Shown here: positions 11,645 to 19,863 of the stretch, piece by piece
Layout of the letters: every line of letters starts with the position of its first letter
How positions within the stretch are numbered: the first letter of the stretch is position 1
Origin: an uncultured Pseudomonadota bacterium
GTDB taxonomy: Bacteria > Pseudomonadota > Gammaproteobacteria > Steroidobacterales > Steroidobacteraceae
DNA: 64,000 nt
Direction: 5' to 3'
NCBI GenBank assembly: GCA_902826635.1
Contig: CADEFQ010000012.1
Span: 7,019-71,018 of the forward strand
The notes under the pieces: generated by a model
What the model was told of the DNA's origin: nothing
The model's database searches: none
Seen by the model: the letters and a program-made list of their open reading frames with translations, nothing else
Program-made: the position numbers and the translations under genes

Positions 11645-12883
11645 ATGGCGCTCAGACTGCGTGTCGTCAGCTCCCAGCGTCGCTCCCTTGGCGACCGAAG
11701 CACGATCGTGTTCGGCGTCGGCGGCGGAACGATCGGCCGCGCGGCCGACAACGACTGGGTGCTGCCCGACCCGCTGCGCTATCTCTCGAGCTGTCACGCC
11801 CGCGTCCACTTTCGCAAAGGTGAATGGCTGCTGGAGGACCTGTCCACGAACGGCGCGTTCGTGAACGACAAGGACCGCCCGATCGGCAAGCACGCCACGC
11901 ACAAGCTCGCGAACGGAGACCTGATCCGTCTCGGTGAGTACGAACTCCTGGTCGCCGTCGATTCCGCGACTGATTTTCCGCCGACCGACAGCGCCCGGGT
12001 CGCGCTTGACGTCCTCGGCGCGAGCGCCGACCCGGTCGCGACCGACGGCGATATCGGCGCGTCGATCAACATGGTCTCGCTGCTCGCATCCGATGTTTCG
12101 CCGAGCGACAGCTTCCGCGCCGTGAACGCGTTCGGGCAGGCGGTGGCCACGCCGCTCGATCCGGCGCGCGACTCGAACATCGCGCGTCAGGCCGAGGCCG
12201 AAGCGGTATCGCGGCGGATGACCCGGCTCGCGCGTGCCGCGCGCGCGAAGGACGCCGCGCGGCCCGCCGCGCTGTACGACGTGCAAACCGGGCTCGCGGC
12301 GTTCTGCCGCGGCGCCGGCATCGATCCCGATCGCCTGCCCGCCGAGGCGCAGACACGGATGCTGCATCTCGCGGGGCAGATGTTCCGCGAGGCGCTGCTC
12401 GGCCTCAAGGACCTGAGCCGCCACCACCACGAAGTGCGCAACAGCTACCGCATCGAACTGCCGGCCGCGGCGGCCGATGAACCGTTCCCGCTCGATCGCG
12501 GTGCCGTCGACGACCTTGTGCTGAGCGTGCTCTCGAGCCACGACAGCCGGCGCATCGATGCGGTGCAGTGGCTGCGCGAACGCTTCGACGACATGCGCGG
12601 CCACGAGAAGGCCGCGGGCGCGGCGTTGCGCGCGGCGTTCATCGAATTCATCGACCGCCTCGACCCGGCGGAACTCGAAAGCCGCTTCGATCGCGCGCTG
12701 AAAAAAGGCAAGCTGTCCGGTAGCCAGCGCGCGCAGTACTGGGACCTCTACGCCGATTTCTACCGCAACGTAACCGAAATGCCCGCGAACCAGCTGCCGC
12801 ACGTGTTCGTCGAAGCGTTCGCCCGCGCGTACGCCGAAGCGCGCGTCGCCGCGAAAAGCAGCGGCCGGGGTGGCAACGACTGA
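11645..12883 (+). CDS. tagH: FHA-domain protein with T6SS TagH-type C-terminal domain
   Basis: A forkhead-associated domain binds phosphothreonine peptides; TagH-type proteins take part in post-translational control of type VI secretion. In this 412-aa protein the FHA fold spans about residues 1-100, with GGTIGRAADNDWVLPD, SSCHARVHF and LSTNGAFVN covering the phosphate-binding Arg, Ser and Asn. A variable middle is followed at about residue 215 by a helical domain (YRIEL, SSHDSRRIDAVQWLRERF, LSGSQRAQYWDLYADFYRNV) typical of T6SS-associated FHA proteins. No other T6SS gene (tssB/C, vgrG, clpV, stk1) is in the window, so it is an orphan here. Confidence 0.8.
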   Translation: MALRLRVVSSQRRSLGDRSTIVFGVGGGTIGRAADNDWVLPDPLRYLSSCHARVHFRKGEWLLEDLSTNGAFVNDKDRPIGKHATHKLANGDLIRLGEYELLVAVDSATDFPPTDSARVALDVLGASADPVATDGDIGASINMVSLLASDVSPSDSFRAVNAFGQAVATPLDPARDSNIARQAEAEAVSRRMTRLARAARAKDAARPAALYDVQTGLAAFCRGAGIDPDRLPAEAQTRMLHLAGQMFREALLGLKDLSRHHHEVRNSYRIELPAAAADEPFPLDRGAVDDLVLSVLSSHDSRRIDAVQWLRERFDDMRGHEKAAGAALRAAFIEFIDRLDPAELESRFDRALKKGKLSGSQRAQYWDLYADFYRNVTEMPANQLPHVFVEAFARAYAEARVAAKSSGRGGND

Positions 12884-12899
12884 TCGCGCGAGCGCGGCG

Positions 12900-14825
12900 T
12901 CAGTCGACCGATTTCTCGTCGGCAAAAATGGCCGTGCGCGGCGCCTCGCCGGCCGCGACCCTGCCGCGATACATGCCGAGGTCGTTGATCGCGAAGGCGG
13001 GCCTGCCGTCCGGGCCCATCGCAATGAGCCCGCCGTCGCCGCCGATCGCGCCGACTGCCATGATCGTGTCGTGCGCGGCGACGCTCGTGCTGTCACCACG
13101 CCATCGCACCCGATCGCACACCTGGCGCGCGGCGGATTCGCGGATGAAATACTCGCCGGATCCCGTGGCGGAGACCGCGCACGCGCCGTCCATCGCATAG
13201 GTTCCCGCGCCGATGATTGGCGAATCGCCGATGCGGCCCCAGCGCTTGCCGGTCATGCCACCGGTCGACGTCGCCGCGGCAAGATGCCCTGCGGCATCGA
13301 GGGCCACGGCGCCGACCGTGCCGAACGTGTGGGTCGGGTCGGCGACGTACGCATGGTCCTGGCGCCACTTGAGCAATTGCTGCCAGCGCTCTTCCGTGCG
13401 AAACCACGCGGGATCGGCCTGTTCGAGCCCCATCTCGACGGAGAAGCGGTCCGCGCCCTCGCGCGCGAGCATGACGTGCGGTGATTTTTCCATGACCGCG
13501 CGCGCGAGGCTCACCGGGTGGCGCGTGCGGGTCACACCGGCGACCGCGCCGGCTTTCAGCGTCGCGCCGTCCATGATCGCAGCGTCGAGTTCGTTGCGGC
13601 CCTCGGCCGTGAACACCGCGCCGCGGCCCGCATTGAACAGCGGGTTGTCTTCCATCACCTTGATGGCCGCCTCGACCGCATCGAGCGCACTGCCATCCTT
13701 GTCGAGCACCGCGGCACCGGCGCGCATCGCGGCGTCGAGCCCGGCACGGTAGTCGCGCTCTTTTTCCGCGGACAGGCTCGCGCGTTCGATTACGCCTGCG
13801 CCGCCGTGGATCGCGAGCGACCATCGCGGCACTTCGGCGAGCAGGCCGCCGGCCACGGCGTATGCCCGCCTGAAAGACGGCGCCTCCACGCGGCGCTCGG
13901 GCAAGTGCAATACCGAACCGTGGCCGATGCCCGTCACTTCGACACGACCGAGGTGCAGCGCCTTGCCGGCGGCCTGCGATTCGGGGAAGCCCCCCTTGAC
14001 GAGCCAGGCGCCGCCGTCCGGTGCCGTGGCATAAATACGAGCGGTGCCGTCGGGCTCGACAGCGAGCGCCGCACTCTCATCGACCCCGAGTCCCCACAGC
14101 GGCGTCGTGGCCGACCCGCGCAGGACCTGCGCCTTGGCAAGAAACGCGAACAAGCGGCCGAGCCTGTCGCGCTCCTTGAAATGCGTGTCCGTCACGATCC
14201 CGCGCAGCGCCGGGAAATGCAGGAAGTCACCCTCGATCGTATTCGCTGGTCCCAGTGGATCGGCCATCGCGGCCGGTGACGTGATACTGCCGCCGTCCAT
14301 CGCGCCGTAGAGGTATTCGCCCTGGATCGCGAGACCGGCACTCGTGCCTCCGAGCGGCTTGCCCGCCGCGACATGCGCATCGAGCGCCGTCGCGACCGGT
14401 GTGCCCTTCCAGAAACGCACGTAGCGCGCCTGGTCGCCGCCGGCGATGAAAATGCCGTCAGCCTTCCCGAGGCTCGCGAGGACCCGCGGATCGGTCGCGG
14501 CACCGCGGCCCGTGAACACGAAAGTCTCGACGGAAGCGACGCCACCCACGTCGTGAAAGAACTCATCGGCGACTTCCGCGCCCTGCGACGCGCGCAGCAC
14601 GACGAGGTGGCCGTGCCCGGCTTTGGCGATGAACCAGCGCAGCGCGTCGTAGTTGCGATCGCCGCCGCCCATCAGCAGGAGGCCGCCACTCACGGGGCCC
14701 GGCGTGGGCGCCGCCGGATTTCCGACGAGATAATGCCGATAGTCGGCGCCGATGGCGGGCGCCGCCAACGCCGCGGCGAGCGACACAACCAGGATTTTCC
14801 AGCCCAACGCCAAGCTTCGCGACAT
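12900..14825 (-). CDS. Exported bifunctional cyanophycinase-isoaspartyl aminopeptidase fusion
   Basis: The 641-aa protein joins two steps of cyanophycin breakdown. After a signal peptide (residues 1-26, ending APAIGA) comes an S51-family cyanophycinase domain (about 35-325) with LLMGGGDRN, the catalytic Ser162 in GGTSAGLAI, and a VTDTHFKERDRLGR His motif. From residue 336 (LAIHGGAGVIERAS) a type-2 asparaginase/isoaspartyl aminopeptidase domain follows, with the self-cleavage nucleophile Thr503 in GTVGAVALD and STGGMTGKRWGRIGDSPIIGAGTYA. The first domain should release beta-Asp-Arg and the second split it to Asp and Arg. The ATG at 14825 is preceded by a strong GGAGGA site; an upstream TTG at 14840 is not. 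It is last in a LOG-marC-fusion run, 25 nt after marC. Confidence 0.88.
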   Translation of the reverse strand: MSRSLALGWKILVVSLAAALAAPAIGADYRHYLVGNPAAPTPGPVSGGLLLMGGGDRNYDALRWFIAKAGHGHLVVLRASQGAEVADEFFHDVGGVASVETFVFTGRGAATDPRVLASLGKADGIFIAGGDQARYVRFWKGTPVATALDAHVAAGKPLGGTSAGLAIQGEYLYGAMDGGSITSPAAMADPLGPANTIEGDFLHFPALRGIVTDTHFKERDRLGRLFAFLAKAQVLRGSATTPLWGLGVDESAALAVEPDGTARIYATAPDGGAWLVKGGFPESQAAGKALHLGRVEVTGIGHGSVLHLPERRVEAPSFRRAYAVAGGLLAEVPRWSLAIHGGAGVIERASLSAEKERDYRAGLDAAMRAGAAVLDKDGSALDAVEAAIKVMEDNPLFNAGRGAVFTAEGRNELDAAIMDGATLKAGAVAGVTRTRHPVSLARAVMEKSPHVMLAREGADRFSVEMGLEQADPAWFRTEERWQQLLKWRQDHAYVADPTHTFGTVGAVALDAAGHLAAATSTGGMTGKRWGRIGDSPIIGAGTYAMDGACAVSATGSGEYFIRESAARQVCDRVRWRGDSTSVAAHDTIMAVGAIGGDGGLIAMGPDGRPAFAINDLGMYRGRVAAGEAPRTAIFADEKSVD

Positions 14826-14865
14826 GGCCTTCCTCCGCAAGAATCGTGCGCCGGGCGCTACCCTA

Positions 14866-15528
14866 TCAGAGTCCCGCCAGGAGCTCGCGCGCGCCGCTCC
14901 ACAGCACCTGCACCCCGATGCAGAAGAGCAGGAACGCCGACAGGCGCATGATGATGTTCGTGCCGGTGCTGCCGAGCAGGCGCGAGACCCGGTCGGAATA
15001 TCGATACAGAAAGTAGATCAGCGCCGAGATCGCGAGCGCCGTGATCGCGACCTCGACGACGAAGCCGAGGAAGTGCAGGTGCCCGATATCGCGCGGCCGG
15101 CTCGTGCCGAGGGAAATCGCGACCGCGATCGTTCCGGGCCCCGTGGTGAACGGCATCGCGAGCGGATAGAACGCGATCCGCCTCACTGTCTCGCGTTCGA
15201 CCAGCGCCGCCGCGGCGCTCTCCGCCGCGCGTTCCTGCATCGGCGCCACGTCATCCGGCGCGTTGAGCATCTTCCAGGCGGCGAGTGCGATCACGATCCC
15301 GCCCGCGACGCGCAGCACCGGGATCGAGATGCCGAAGAACTCGAGCACATACGCGCCGACGTAGACCGAGCCGGTCACGATCGCGAAGCTGTAGATCGCA
15401 ACCCAACGCGCGAGCTGCGCGCGCACCTCGCGCGGGTAGTGGTCGGTCGCCGACAGGAAGACGAAGCTGCCGCCGAGCGGATTGATGATGGAAAAAAGCG
15501 CGGGAAAGGCGATCAGGATGAATGACAC
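14866..15528 (-). CDS. MarC family integral membrane protein
   Basis: A 220-aa polytopic inner-membrane protein of the MarC/UPF0056 family, of unknown transport role. It begins MSFILIAFPALFSIINPLGG, the family hallmark, with about six membrane segments. The second half carries ITALAISALIYFLYRYSDRVSRLLGSTG and LLFCIGVQVLWSGARELL. It sits 9 nt after the upstream LOG gene and 25 nt before the cyanophycinase fusion, so the three are probably one transcript. Whether MarC moves anything related to cyanophycin products is unknown. Confidence 0.88.
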   Translation of the reverse strand: MSFILIAFPALFSIINPLGGSFVFLSATDHYPREVRAQLARWVAIYSFAIVTGSVYVGAYVLEFFGISIPVLRVAGGIVIALAAWKMLNAPDDVAPMQERAAESAAAALVERETVRRIAFYPLAMPFTTGPGTIAVAISLGTSRPRDIGHLHFLGFVVEVAITALAISALIYFLYRYSDRVSRLLGSTGTNIIMRLSAFLLFCIGVQVLWSGARELLAGL

Positions 15529-15537
15529 GGCGCTATC

Positions 15538-16281
15538 TTACCGGAGCCGTTCCCAGGCCTCATCGGCGTTCGCCGCGAAGCTGAAGAGCCCGAGGTCCGC
15601 GTCGCTCACCATGCCGTGCCCGGCGAGGGCGCGGAAATTGATCACCGACGTCCAGTACGCCTCGTCGACGAGCACCGTCGGAATGCGCGGCGCCTTGTTG
15701 GTCTGCTGCAGCGTCAGGATCTCGAACAGTTCGTCGAGCGTGCCGAAGCCGCCCGGAAAGACGACCAGCGCCTTCGCCCGCATCGCGAGATGCATCTTGC
15801 GCATCGCAAAGTAGTGGAAGCGGAAAGTCAGCTCGGGAGTCGACCACGGATTCGGCTCCTGTTCCATCGGCAACGTGATGTTGAAGCCGATCGAGGGCGC
15901 ACCGGCGTCGGTCGCACCGCGGTTGGCGGCCGCCATGATGCCCGGTCCGCCGCCGGTTGCGATCACGTTGTCGCGCTGGCAGCCGTCGGTGCGCAGCGCG
16001 CCGCCGCGCTCGGACGCGATGCGTGCGAAGCGCCGGGCTTCCGCGTACCAGGCGCCCGGGCGACCTGCGTCGTGTTCGCCCGCGCGTGCGGTGCCGAACA
16101 CCACGATGGTCGAACGCACGTGCCAGCGGCGCAGCACCTCCTCCGCTTTCGAATACTCGAGGAGAAAGCGCACGCCCCGCATCGAATCGCCGAGGATGTA
16201 GTCCGCGTCGCGTGCCGCGAGCCGGTAGGAAGGCGATGCCAGTTGCGCCGCGTTCGACGGCGGCTCGAAACCTTGTTGCAT
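15538..16281 (-). CDS. LOG family protein (TIGR00730-like)
   Basis: Lysine-decarboxylase-like Rossmann protein; characterised LOG members hydrolyse nucleoside 5'-monophosphates (cytokinin activation in plants). The family motif PGGFGTLDELFE is present, with the nucleotide-site signature ATGGGPGIMAAANRGA. The ATG at 16281 gives 247 aa; an open frame continues upstream to 16344 but would overlap the response regulator. The protein has an N-terminal extension compared with short LOG enzymes. It is divergent from the response-regulator gene and first in the marC/cyanophycinase run. A second, shorter LOG gene lies at 32444-32989. Confidence 0.85.
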   Translation of the reverse strand: MQQGFEPPSNAAQLASPSYRLAARDADYILGDSMRGVRFLLEYSKAEEVLRRWHVRSTIVVFGTARAGEHDAGRPGAWYAEARRFARIASERGGALRTDGCQRDNVIATGGGPGIMAAANRGATDAGAPSIGFNITLPMEQEPNPWSTPELTFRFHYFAMRKMHLAMRAKALVVFPGGFGTLDELFEILTLQQTNKAPRIPTVLVDEAYWTSVINFRALAGHGMVSDADLGLFSFAANADEAWERLR

Positions 16282-16322
16282 CCGTGCACGATATCGCGAT
16301 GGAGTATCGTTGGCGACCGGCC

Positions 16323-17039
16323 ATGACCCCGCACCCGAACCCACGCATCCTCCTCGTCGACGACGACGAGGGCCTCGCGGCCCTGCTCGGCGAGATCCTG
16401 CAGCTGCACGGATTCGAGGTGGCCCGCGTCGCGAGCGGCGAAGCGGCCCTGGAACGCATCGGGGCCACGCCTCCCGATCTCGTCGTGCTCGACGTGATGT
16501 TGCCCGGTATCAACGGCATCGAAGTGCTCACGCGCCTGCGACGCAGCTCGGACGTGCCCGTGATCATGCTCACCGCGCGCGGCGCCGAGGCGGAGCGCAT
16601 CGAGGGGCTCACGAGCGGCGCCGACGACTATCTCGCGAAGCCCTTCAACCCGCTCGAACTGACGGCCCGCATTCGCGCGATCCTGAAGCGCGCGCCGCGG
16701 CGCGACCCCGACGCCGGCGCGACCGACGAACTCGTGATCGGCGCGCTGCGCCTCGACCTCAAGCGGTTCGAATTGCGGGCCGACGATCAGCCGATCGCGC
16801 TGACCCCGGCGGAGCTGCGCGCCATCGAAGTGCTGATCCGCCGACACGGTGAAGTGCTGTCGCGGAGCGAACTCACCGAGTTCGCGCTGCAGCGCCCGCT
16901 CGAGCCGTACGATCGCAGCATCGACACGATCATGAGCAAGTTGCGACGCAAGCTCGCCGAGGCGCAGGTCGCGAGTCCGCGCATCCACGGCGTGCGCGGC
17001 CACGGCTACGTGCTCGACGTCGGCGAGGCGACGCCGTGA
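16323..17039 (+). CDS. OmpR-type response regulator (CpxR-like)
   Basis: DNA-binding regulator of a two-component system. The receiver domain (about residues 7-120) has the acidic pocket LVDDDEG, the phospho-acceptor Asp57 in VVLDVMLPG, the Thr of MLTARG and the Lys of YLAKPFNPLEL. A winged-helix OmpR domain follows (LTPAELRAIEVLIRRHGEVLSRSEL ... IDTIMSKLRRKL ... IHGVRGHGYVL). 238 aa from the ATG at 16323; a second in-frame ATG at 16299 would add eight residues. Its stop overlaps the sensor kinase start. The overall form is closest to CpxR, but the controlled genes cannot be read from here. Confidence 0.92.
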   Translation: MTPHPNPRILLVDDDEGLAALLGEILQLHGFEVARVASGEAALERIGATPPDLVVLDVMLPGINGIEVLTRLRRSSDVPVIMLTARGAEAERIEGLTSGADDYLAKPFNPLELTARIRAILKRAPRRDPDAGATDELVIGALRLDLKRFELRADDQPIALTPAELRAIEVLIRRHGEVLSRSELTEFALQRPLEPYDRSIDTIMSKLRRKLAEAQVASPRIHGVRGHGYVLDVGEATP

Positions 17040-18415
17040 TGCTGCGCCCGCCCGGTTCACCGCTGTACTGGCGCCTCTTTCTGACCGTCGCCGCGGCGAT
17101 CGTGCTGTTCATTGCGCTCGCGCTCGTCACCACGGCGATCCTCGTGTCGCACGAGCTCGAGGGCTATGTGCACGCCCGGCAGAGCCAGCTCGGACGCGAA
17201 GCGGCCGATGCGTTCTCGGCCGGCGGCGTCGAGGGCCTGCGCGCGTGGCTCGAGCGCGGCGACACCGGCATTCCGAGCGACGTGACCGTCTACATCGTCG
17301 CGCCCGACGGCTCCGAGATACGCGGCCGCGAATTGCCGGGATGGTCGGCGCGCATGATGCGCGCGATTGCCGCGCACGGCGCGACACCCCATCCGGACAA
17401 CTACCGCCCCACCGTGCTGGCGCCGCTACTGATCGGGCCGGGCGGTGAAGTGCTGTCGATGTTCGTGATGCCGAAGAACGTCAGCCCCTGGGGCAGCGGC
17501 ACCACCACGCTCGCACTCCTTGCCGTGGCACTGCTCGTGATCGCGGCCGCAGCCTGGCTCGTCGCCCGCGCGCTCACCCGGCCCATCATGGAGCTGCAGC
17601 TCGCCGTGCGCGGTCTTGCCTCCGGACACGTGGATGCGCGCGTGCCTGCGCGCATTGCGCAGCGCTCAGATGAGCTCGGCGCGCTAGCGACCGATTTCAA
17701 CGCGATGGCCGAGCGCCTTTCGACGCTGCTCGAAAACCGCCAGCGCCTGTTGCGCGACGTGTCGCACGAACTGCGCTCGCCGCTGACCCGCCTGCAGGCG
17801 GCGACGGTGCTGTCGGCTCACCGCGATGCCCTCACCGCGGCCGATCGCGACCGGATCGAGCGCGAGATCCGGCGCATGGACGTGCTGATCGGCGACATCC
17901 TGCGCTATTCGCGCCTCGACGACACGGCTTCGATGACGCGCAGGCTCGTGCGCGTCGAGGAAATCTTGCGCGGAATCGTTGAGGACACGGAAGTCGAAGC
18001 CGCGAGCCGTGGCGTGCGGCTCGCGTTGAACGCGGCGCCCGAGCTGCTCGTCGTGGGCGACCCCGAACTCCTGCACAGCGCGCTCGAAAATCTCGTGCGC
18101 AATGCCGTCCGCCACAGCCCCCGAGGCGGCCTCGTCGAAGTCGCGGCCCGCGGTGGCGACGAAATTCACGTTGCAGTCGCGGACGCCGGCCCCGGCGTCC
18201 CGGAGGAATTCCTCGAACGCATTTTCGAGCCGTGGTTTCGTGTCCCGCAGATCGGCGCGCAAGCCGCGCCCGGCGCCACGACGGCGGGCACCGGCCTTGG
18301 ACTCGCCATCGCGCGCCGCGTGTTCACGCTCCACGGAGGCGAGGTGGCCGCCCACCGTCGCGAAGGCGGCGGCCTCGTTCTCGACGTGCGACTGCCGGCA
18401 GCCGAGGTCAGTTAG
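17039..18415 (+). CDS. Sensor histidine kinase (CpxA-like)
   Basis: Inner-membrane partner of the preceding regulator. Residues about 10-37 form the first membrane helix and a periplasmic sensor region runs to about 155. A second helix (LALLAVALLVIAAAAWLVA) follows, then HAMP (ALTRPIMELQLAVRGLASG). The H-box RDVSHELRSPLTRLQ carries phospho-acceptor His243. ATP-binding boxes are ENLVRNAVRHSP (N), VADAGPGVPEE (G1) and TGLGLAIARRVFTLHGG (G2). Start: ATG 17039 overlaps the regulator stop as TGATG; a GTG three bases earlier is equally possible. The 458-aa length is normal for the CpxA/EnvZ type. Confidence 0.92.
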   Translation: MLRPPGSPLYWRLFLTVAAAIVLFIALALVTTAILVSHELEGYVHARQSQLGREAADAFSAGGVEGLRAWLERGDTGIPSDVTVYIVAPDGSEIRGRELPGWSARMMRAIAAHGATPHPDNYRPTVLAPLLIGPGGEVLSMFVMPKNVSPWGSGTTTLALLAVALLVIAAAAWLVARALTRPIMELQLAVRGLASGHVDARVPARIAQRSDELGALATDFNAMAERLSTLLENRQRLLRDVSHELRSPLTRLQAATVLSAHRDALTAADRDRIEREIRRMDVLIGDILRYSRLDDTASMTRRLVRVEEILRGIVEDTEVEAASRGVRLALNAAPELLVVGDPELLHSALENLVRNAVRHSPRGGLVEVAARGGDEIHVAVADAGPGVPEEFLERIFEPWFRVPQIGAQAAPGATTAGTGLGLAIARRVFTLHGGEVAAHRREGGGLVLDVRLPAAEVS

Positions 18416-18485
18416 CCGCCCATCGCGGCCGACAGGCGGACACCCCGACCTACAGCACGGCCGCGCATGGCTCGTTGACGCGCCG

Positions 18486-18518
18486 TTGACACACGGGACA
18501 TGGCACCCTGCCTAGACT
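18486..18518 (+). promoter_or_regulatory. Possible promoter of the fdxA operon
   Basis: A perfect -35 hexamer TTGACA (18486-18491) is followed by TGCCTA after 17 bases and TAGACT at 18513-18518; the -10 match is weak. A strong AAGGAGG ribosome-binding site at 18530-18536 precedes the fdxA ATG. The placement fits, but the -10 choice is uncertain. Confidence 0.4.
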
Positions 18519-18540
18519 CGGCGAGACAAGGAGGGCCCCG

Positions 18541-18879
18541 ATGACCCATGTCGTGACCGAGAGCTGTATTCGCTGCAAGTACCAGCACTGTGTCGAAGTC
18601 TGCCCTGTGGATTGCTTTCACGCCGGGCCGAATTTTCTGGTCATCGATCCAGCCGAGTGTATTGACTGCACGCTTTGCGTGCCCGAATGTCCCGTCAACG
18701 CCATCGAGGCCGAGGACGACCTGCAACCCTCCATGATTTCCTTCGTTTCGCTGAACCGTGAGCTCGCCGCCGTGTGGCCGGTGATCGCACGCAAGGGCGA
18801 AATTCCCGCCGACGCCGCCCAATGGGACGGTGTCGAAGCGAAACTGCAATATCTCGAAATGCCGGAGAAAAGAGTATGA
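18541..18879 (+). CDS. fdxA: 7Fe ferredoxin FdxA
   Basis: Small electron carrier of the bacterial 7Fe-8S type with one 3Fe-4S and one 4Fe-4S cluster. The 112-aa protein starts MTHVVTESCIRCKYQHCVEVCPVDCF and continues CIDCTLCVPECPVNAI, giving the nine-cysteine ferredoxin pattern, and ends with the long C-terminal tail usual for FdxA. Its stop overlaps the ATG of the next gene (ATGA), which ties it to an uncharacterised membrane protein. That partnership suggests the ferredoxin supplies or accepts electrons there, which is inference. Confidence 0.95.
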   Translation: MTHVVTESCIRCKYQHCVEVCPVDCFHAGPNFLVIDPAECIDCTLCVPECPVNAIEAEDDLQPSMISFVSLNRELAAVWPVIARKGEIPADAAQWDGVEAKLQYLEMPEKRV

Positions 18880-19844
18880 ACGCCGCGTCGAATGAGACCG
18901 CCGCTCCCCAGAGCGCCCTGAAGCGGTTGCTGTACCGCCCGCCCTTCATCGGGCTTCTCGCCTTCGTGATCGTGTTCGTCGTCCAGGCCCTCGGCCACAC
19001 GGTCATGATCCTGATGGAAGACGTGTTCGGCGAGCAGTACGTCTACCAGTCGGCCTTCGCGATGGGCCTGCTCGGCGCCGTGCTGCTGCTCGTCGGCATG
19101 CGCAAGACGAACGAGGTCTCGGCCACCTGGTACGGCTTCTGGGCCGGCACCTTCCTGTGGTCGGGCTGGGTCGAGTTCTCCTTCGTCTGGTCGGCGCACA
19201 CCCTCGGCGTGCCGGACCTGATGGACCCGCGGGTCCCGGACCAGATCGCGACCAAGGCTGAGTATCTCGTGATGATGTCCTCAGTCGGCGTGCTGATGTC
19301 GACGCTGGTGTACTTCCTCTTCAACAAGGAGACGAAGTGCAACATGTTCTTGTGGATCCAGCGCCACGGGCACATGAAGACCGGCAAACCGAACCCGGCG
19401 CACCAGCGCAACTTCGCGGCGATCACCGCGCTCGAGACGATCTACGTGATCTGGTTCTGCTACCTGCTGCTCCTTTTCATCTACGACGAGAACATTCTCG
19501 GCGACCACCACCCGGCGACCTACGTCATCTTCTTCCTGATGGTGATCTGGGCGGGTTATCTTTTCCTGCGCCTGATCAAGTTCTGGAAGGTGACGACCGC
19601 GATCCGCTACGGCATTCCGACCGCGATCATCGCGTGGAACGCCGTCGAGATCGGCGGGCGCTGGCATCTGTTCACCGAGTTCTGGGAGAAGCCTTGGGAA
19701 TACGGCCTCGAAATGAGCCTCTTCACCGTCGGTCTGATCATTGCGGCCTGGCTCGCGGCGCGCACGCCGGCGCACGTGAAGGCCGAGTTGTCGCGGCAGC
19801 AGCTCGCGGCGGGCGCTGCGGACAAGCCGGAGGCGAAGCAATAG
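18876..19844 (+). CDS. Uncharacterised eight-helix membrane protein
   Basis: I do not recognise the family. The 322-aa protein has about eight membrane helices, at roughly residues 25-45, 60-78, 88-110, 128-147, 180-200, 213-232, 240-258 and 273-292. Between helices 4 and 5 is a hydrophilic loop with MFLWIQRHGHMKTGKPNPAHQRNF, rich in His and basic residues. It begins inside the fdxA stop codon and ends 19 nt before a nitrilase gene. The link to a ferredoxin and the buried aromatic and His residues make a membrane redox or transport role possible, but nothing proves it. Confidence 0.85.
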   Translation: MNAASNETAAPQSALKRLLYRPPFIGLLAFVIVFVVQALGHTVMILMEDVFGEQYVYQSAFAMGLLGAVLLLVGMRKTNEVSATWYGFWAGTFLWSGWVEFSFVWSAHTLGVPDLMDPRVPDQIATKAEYLVMMSSVGVLMSTLVYFLFNKETKCNMFLWIQRHGHMKTGKPNPAHQRNFAAITALETIYVIWFCYLLLLFIYDENILGDHHPATYVIFFLMVIWAGYLFLRLIKFWKVTTAIRYGIPTAIIAWNAVEIGGRWHLFTEFWEKPWEYGLEMSLFTVGLIIAAWLAARTPAHVKAELSRQQLAAGAADKPEAKQ

Positions 19845-19863
19845 CCGCCGCCGGCGCACTTCG

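Noticed and set aside
11555-13198. Upstream continuation of the DUF1820 reading frame (total 662 codons)
   Set aside because: The extra part is antisense to the FHA gene; the family begins at MAASHIF and has its own -10 box.
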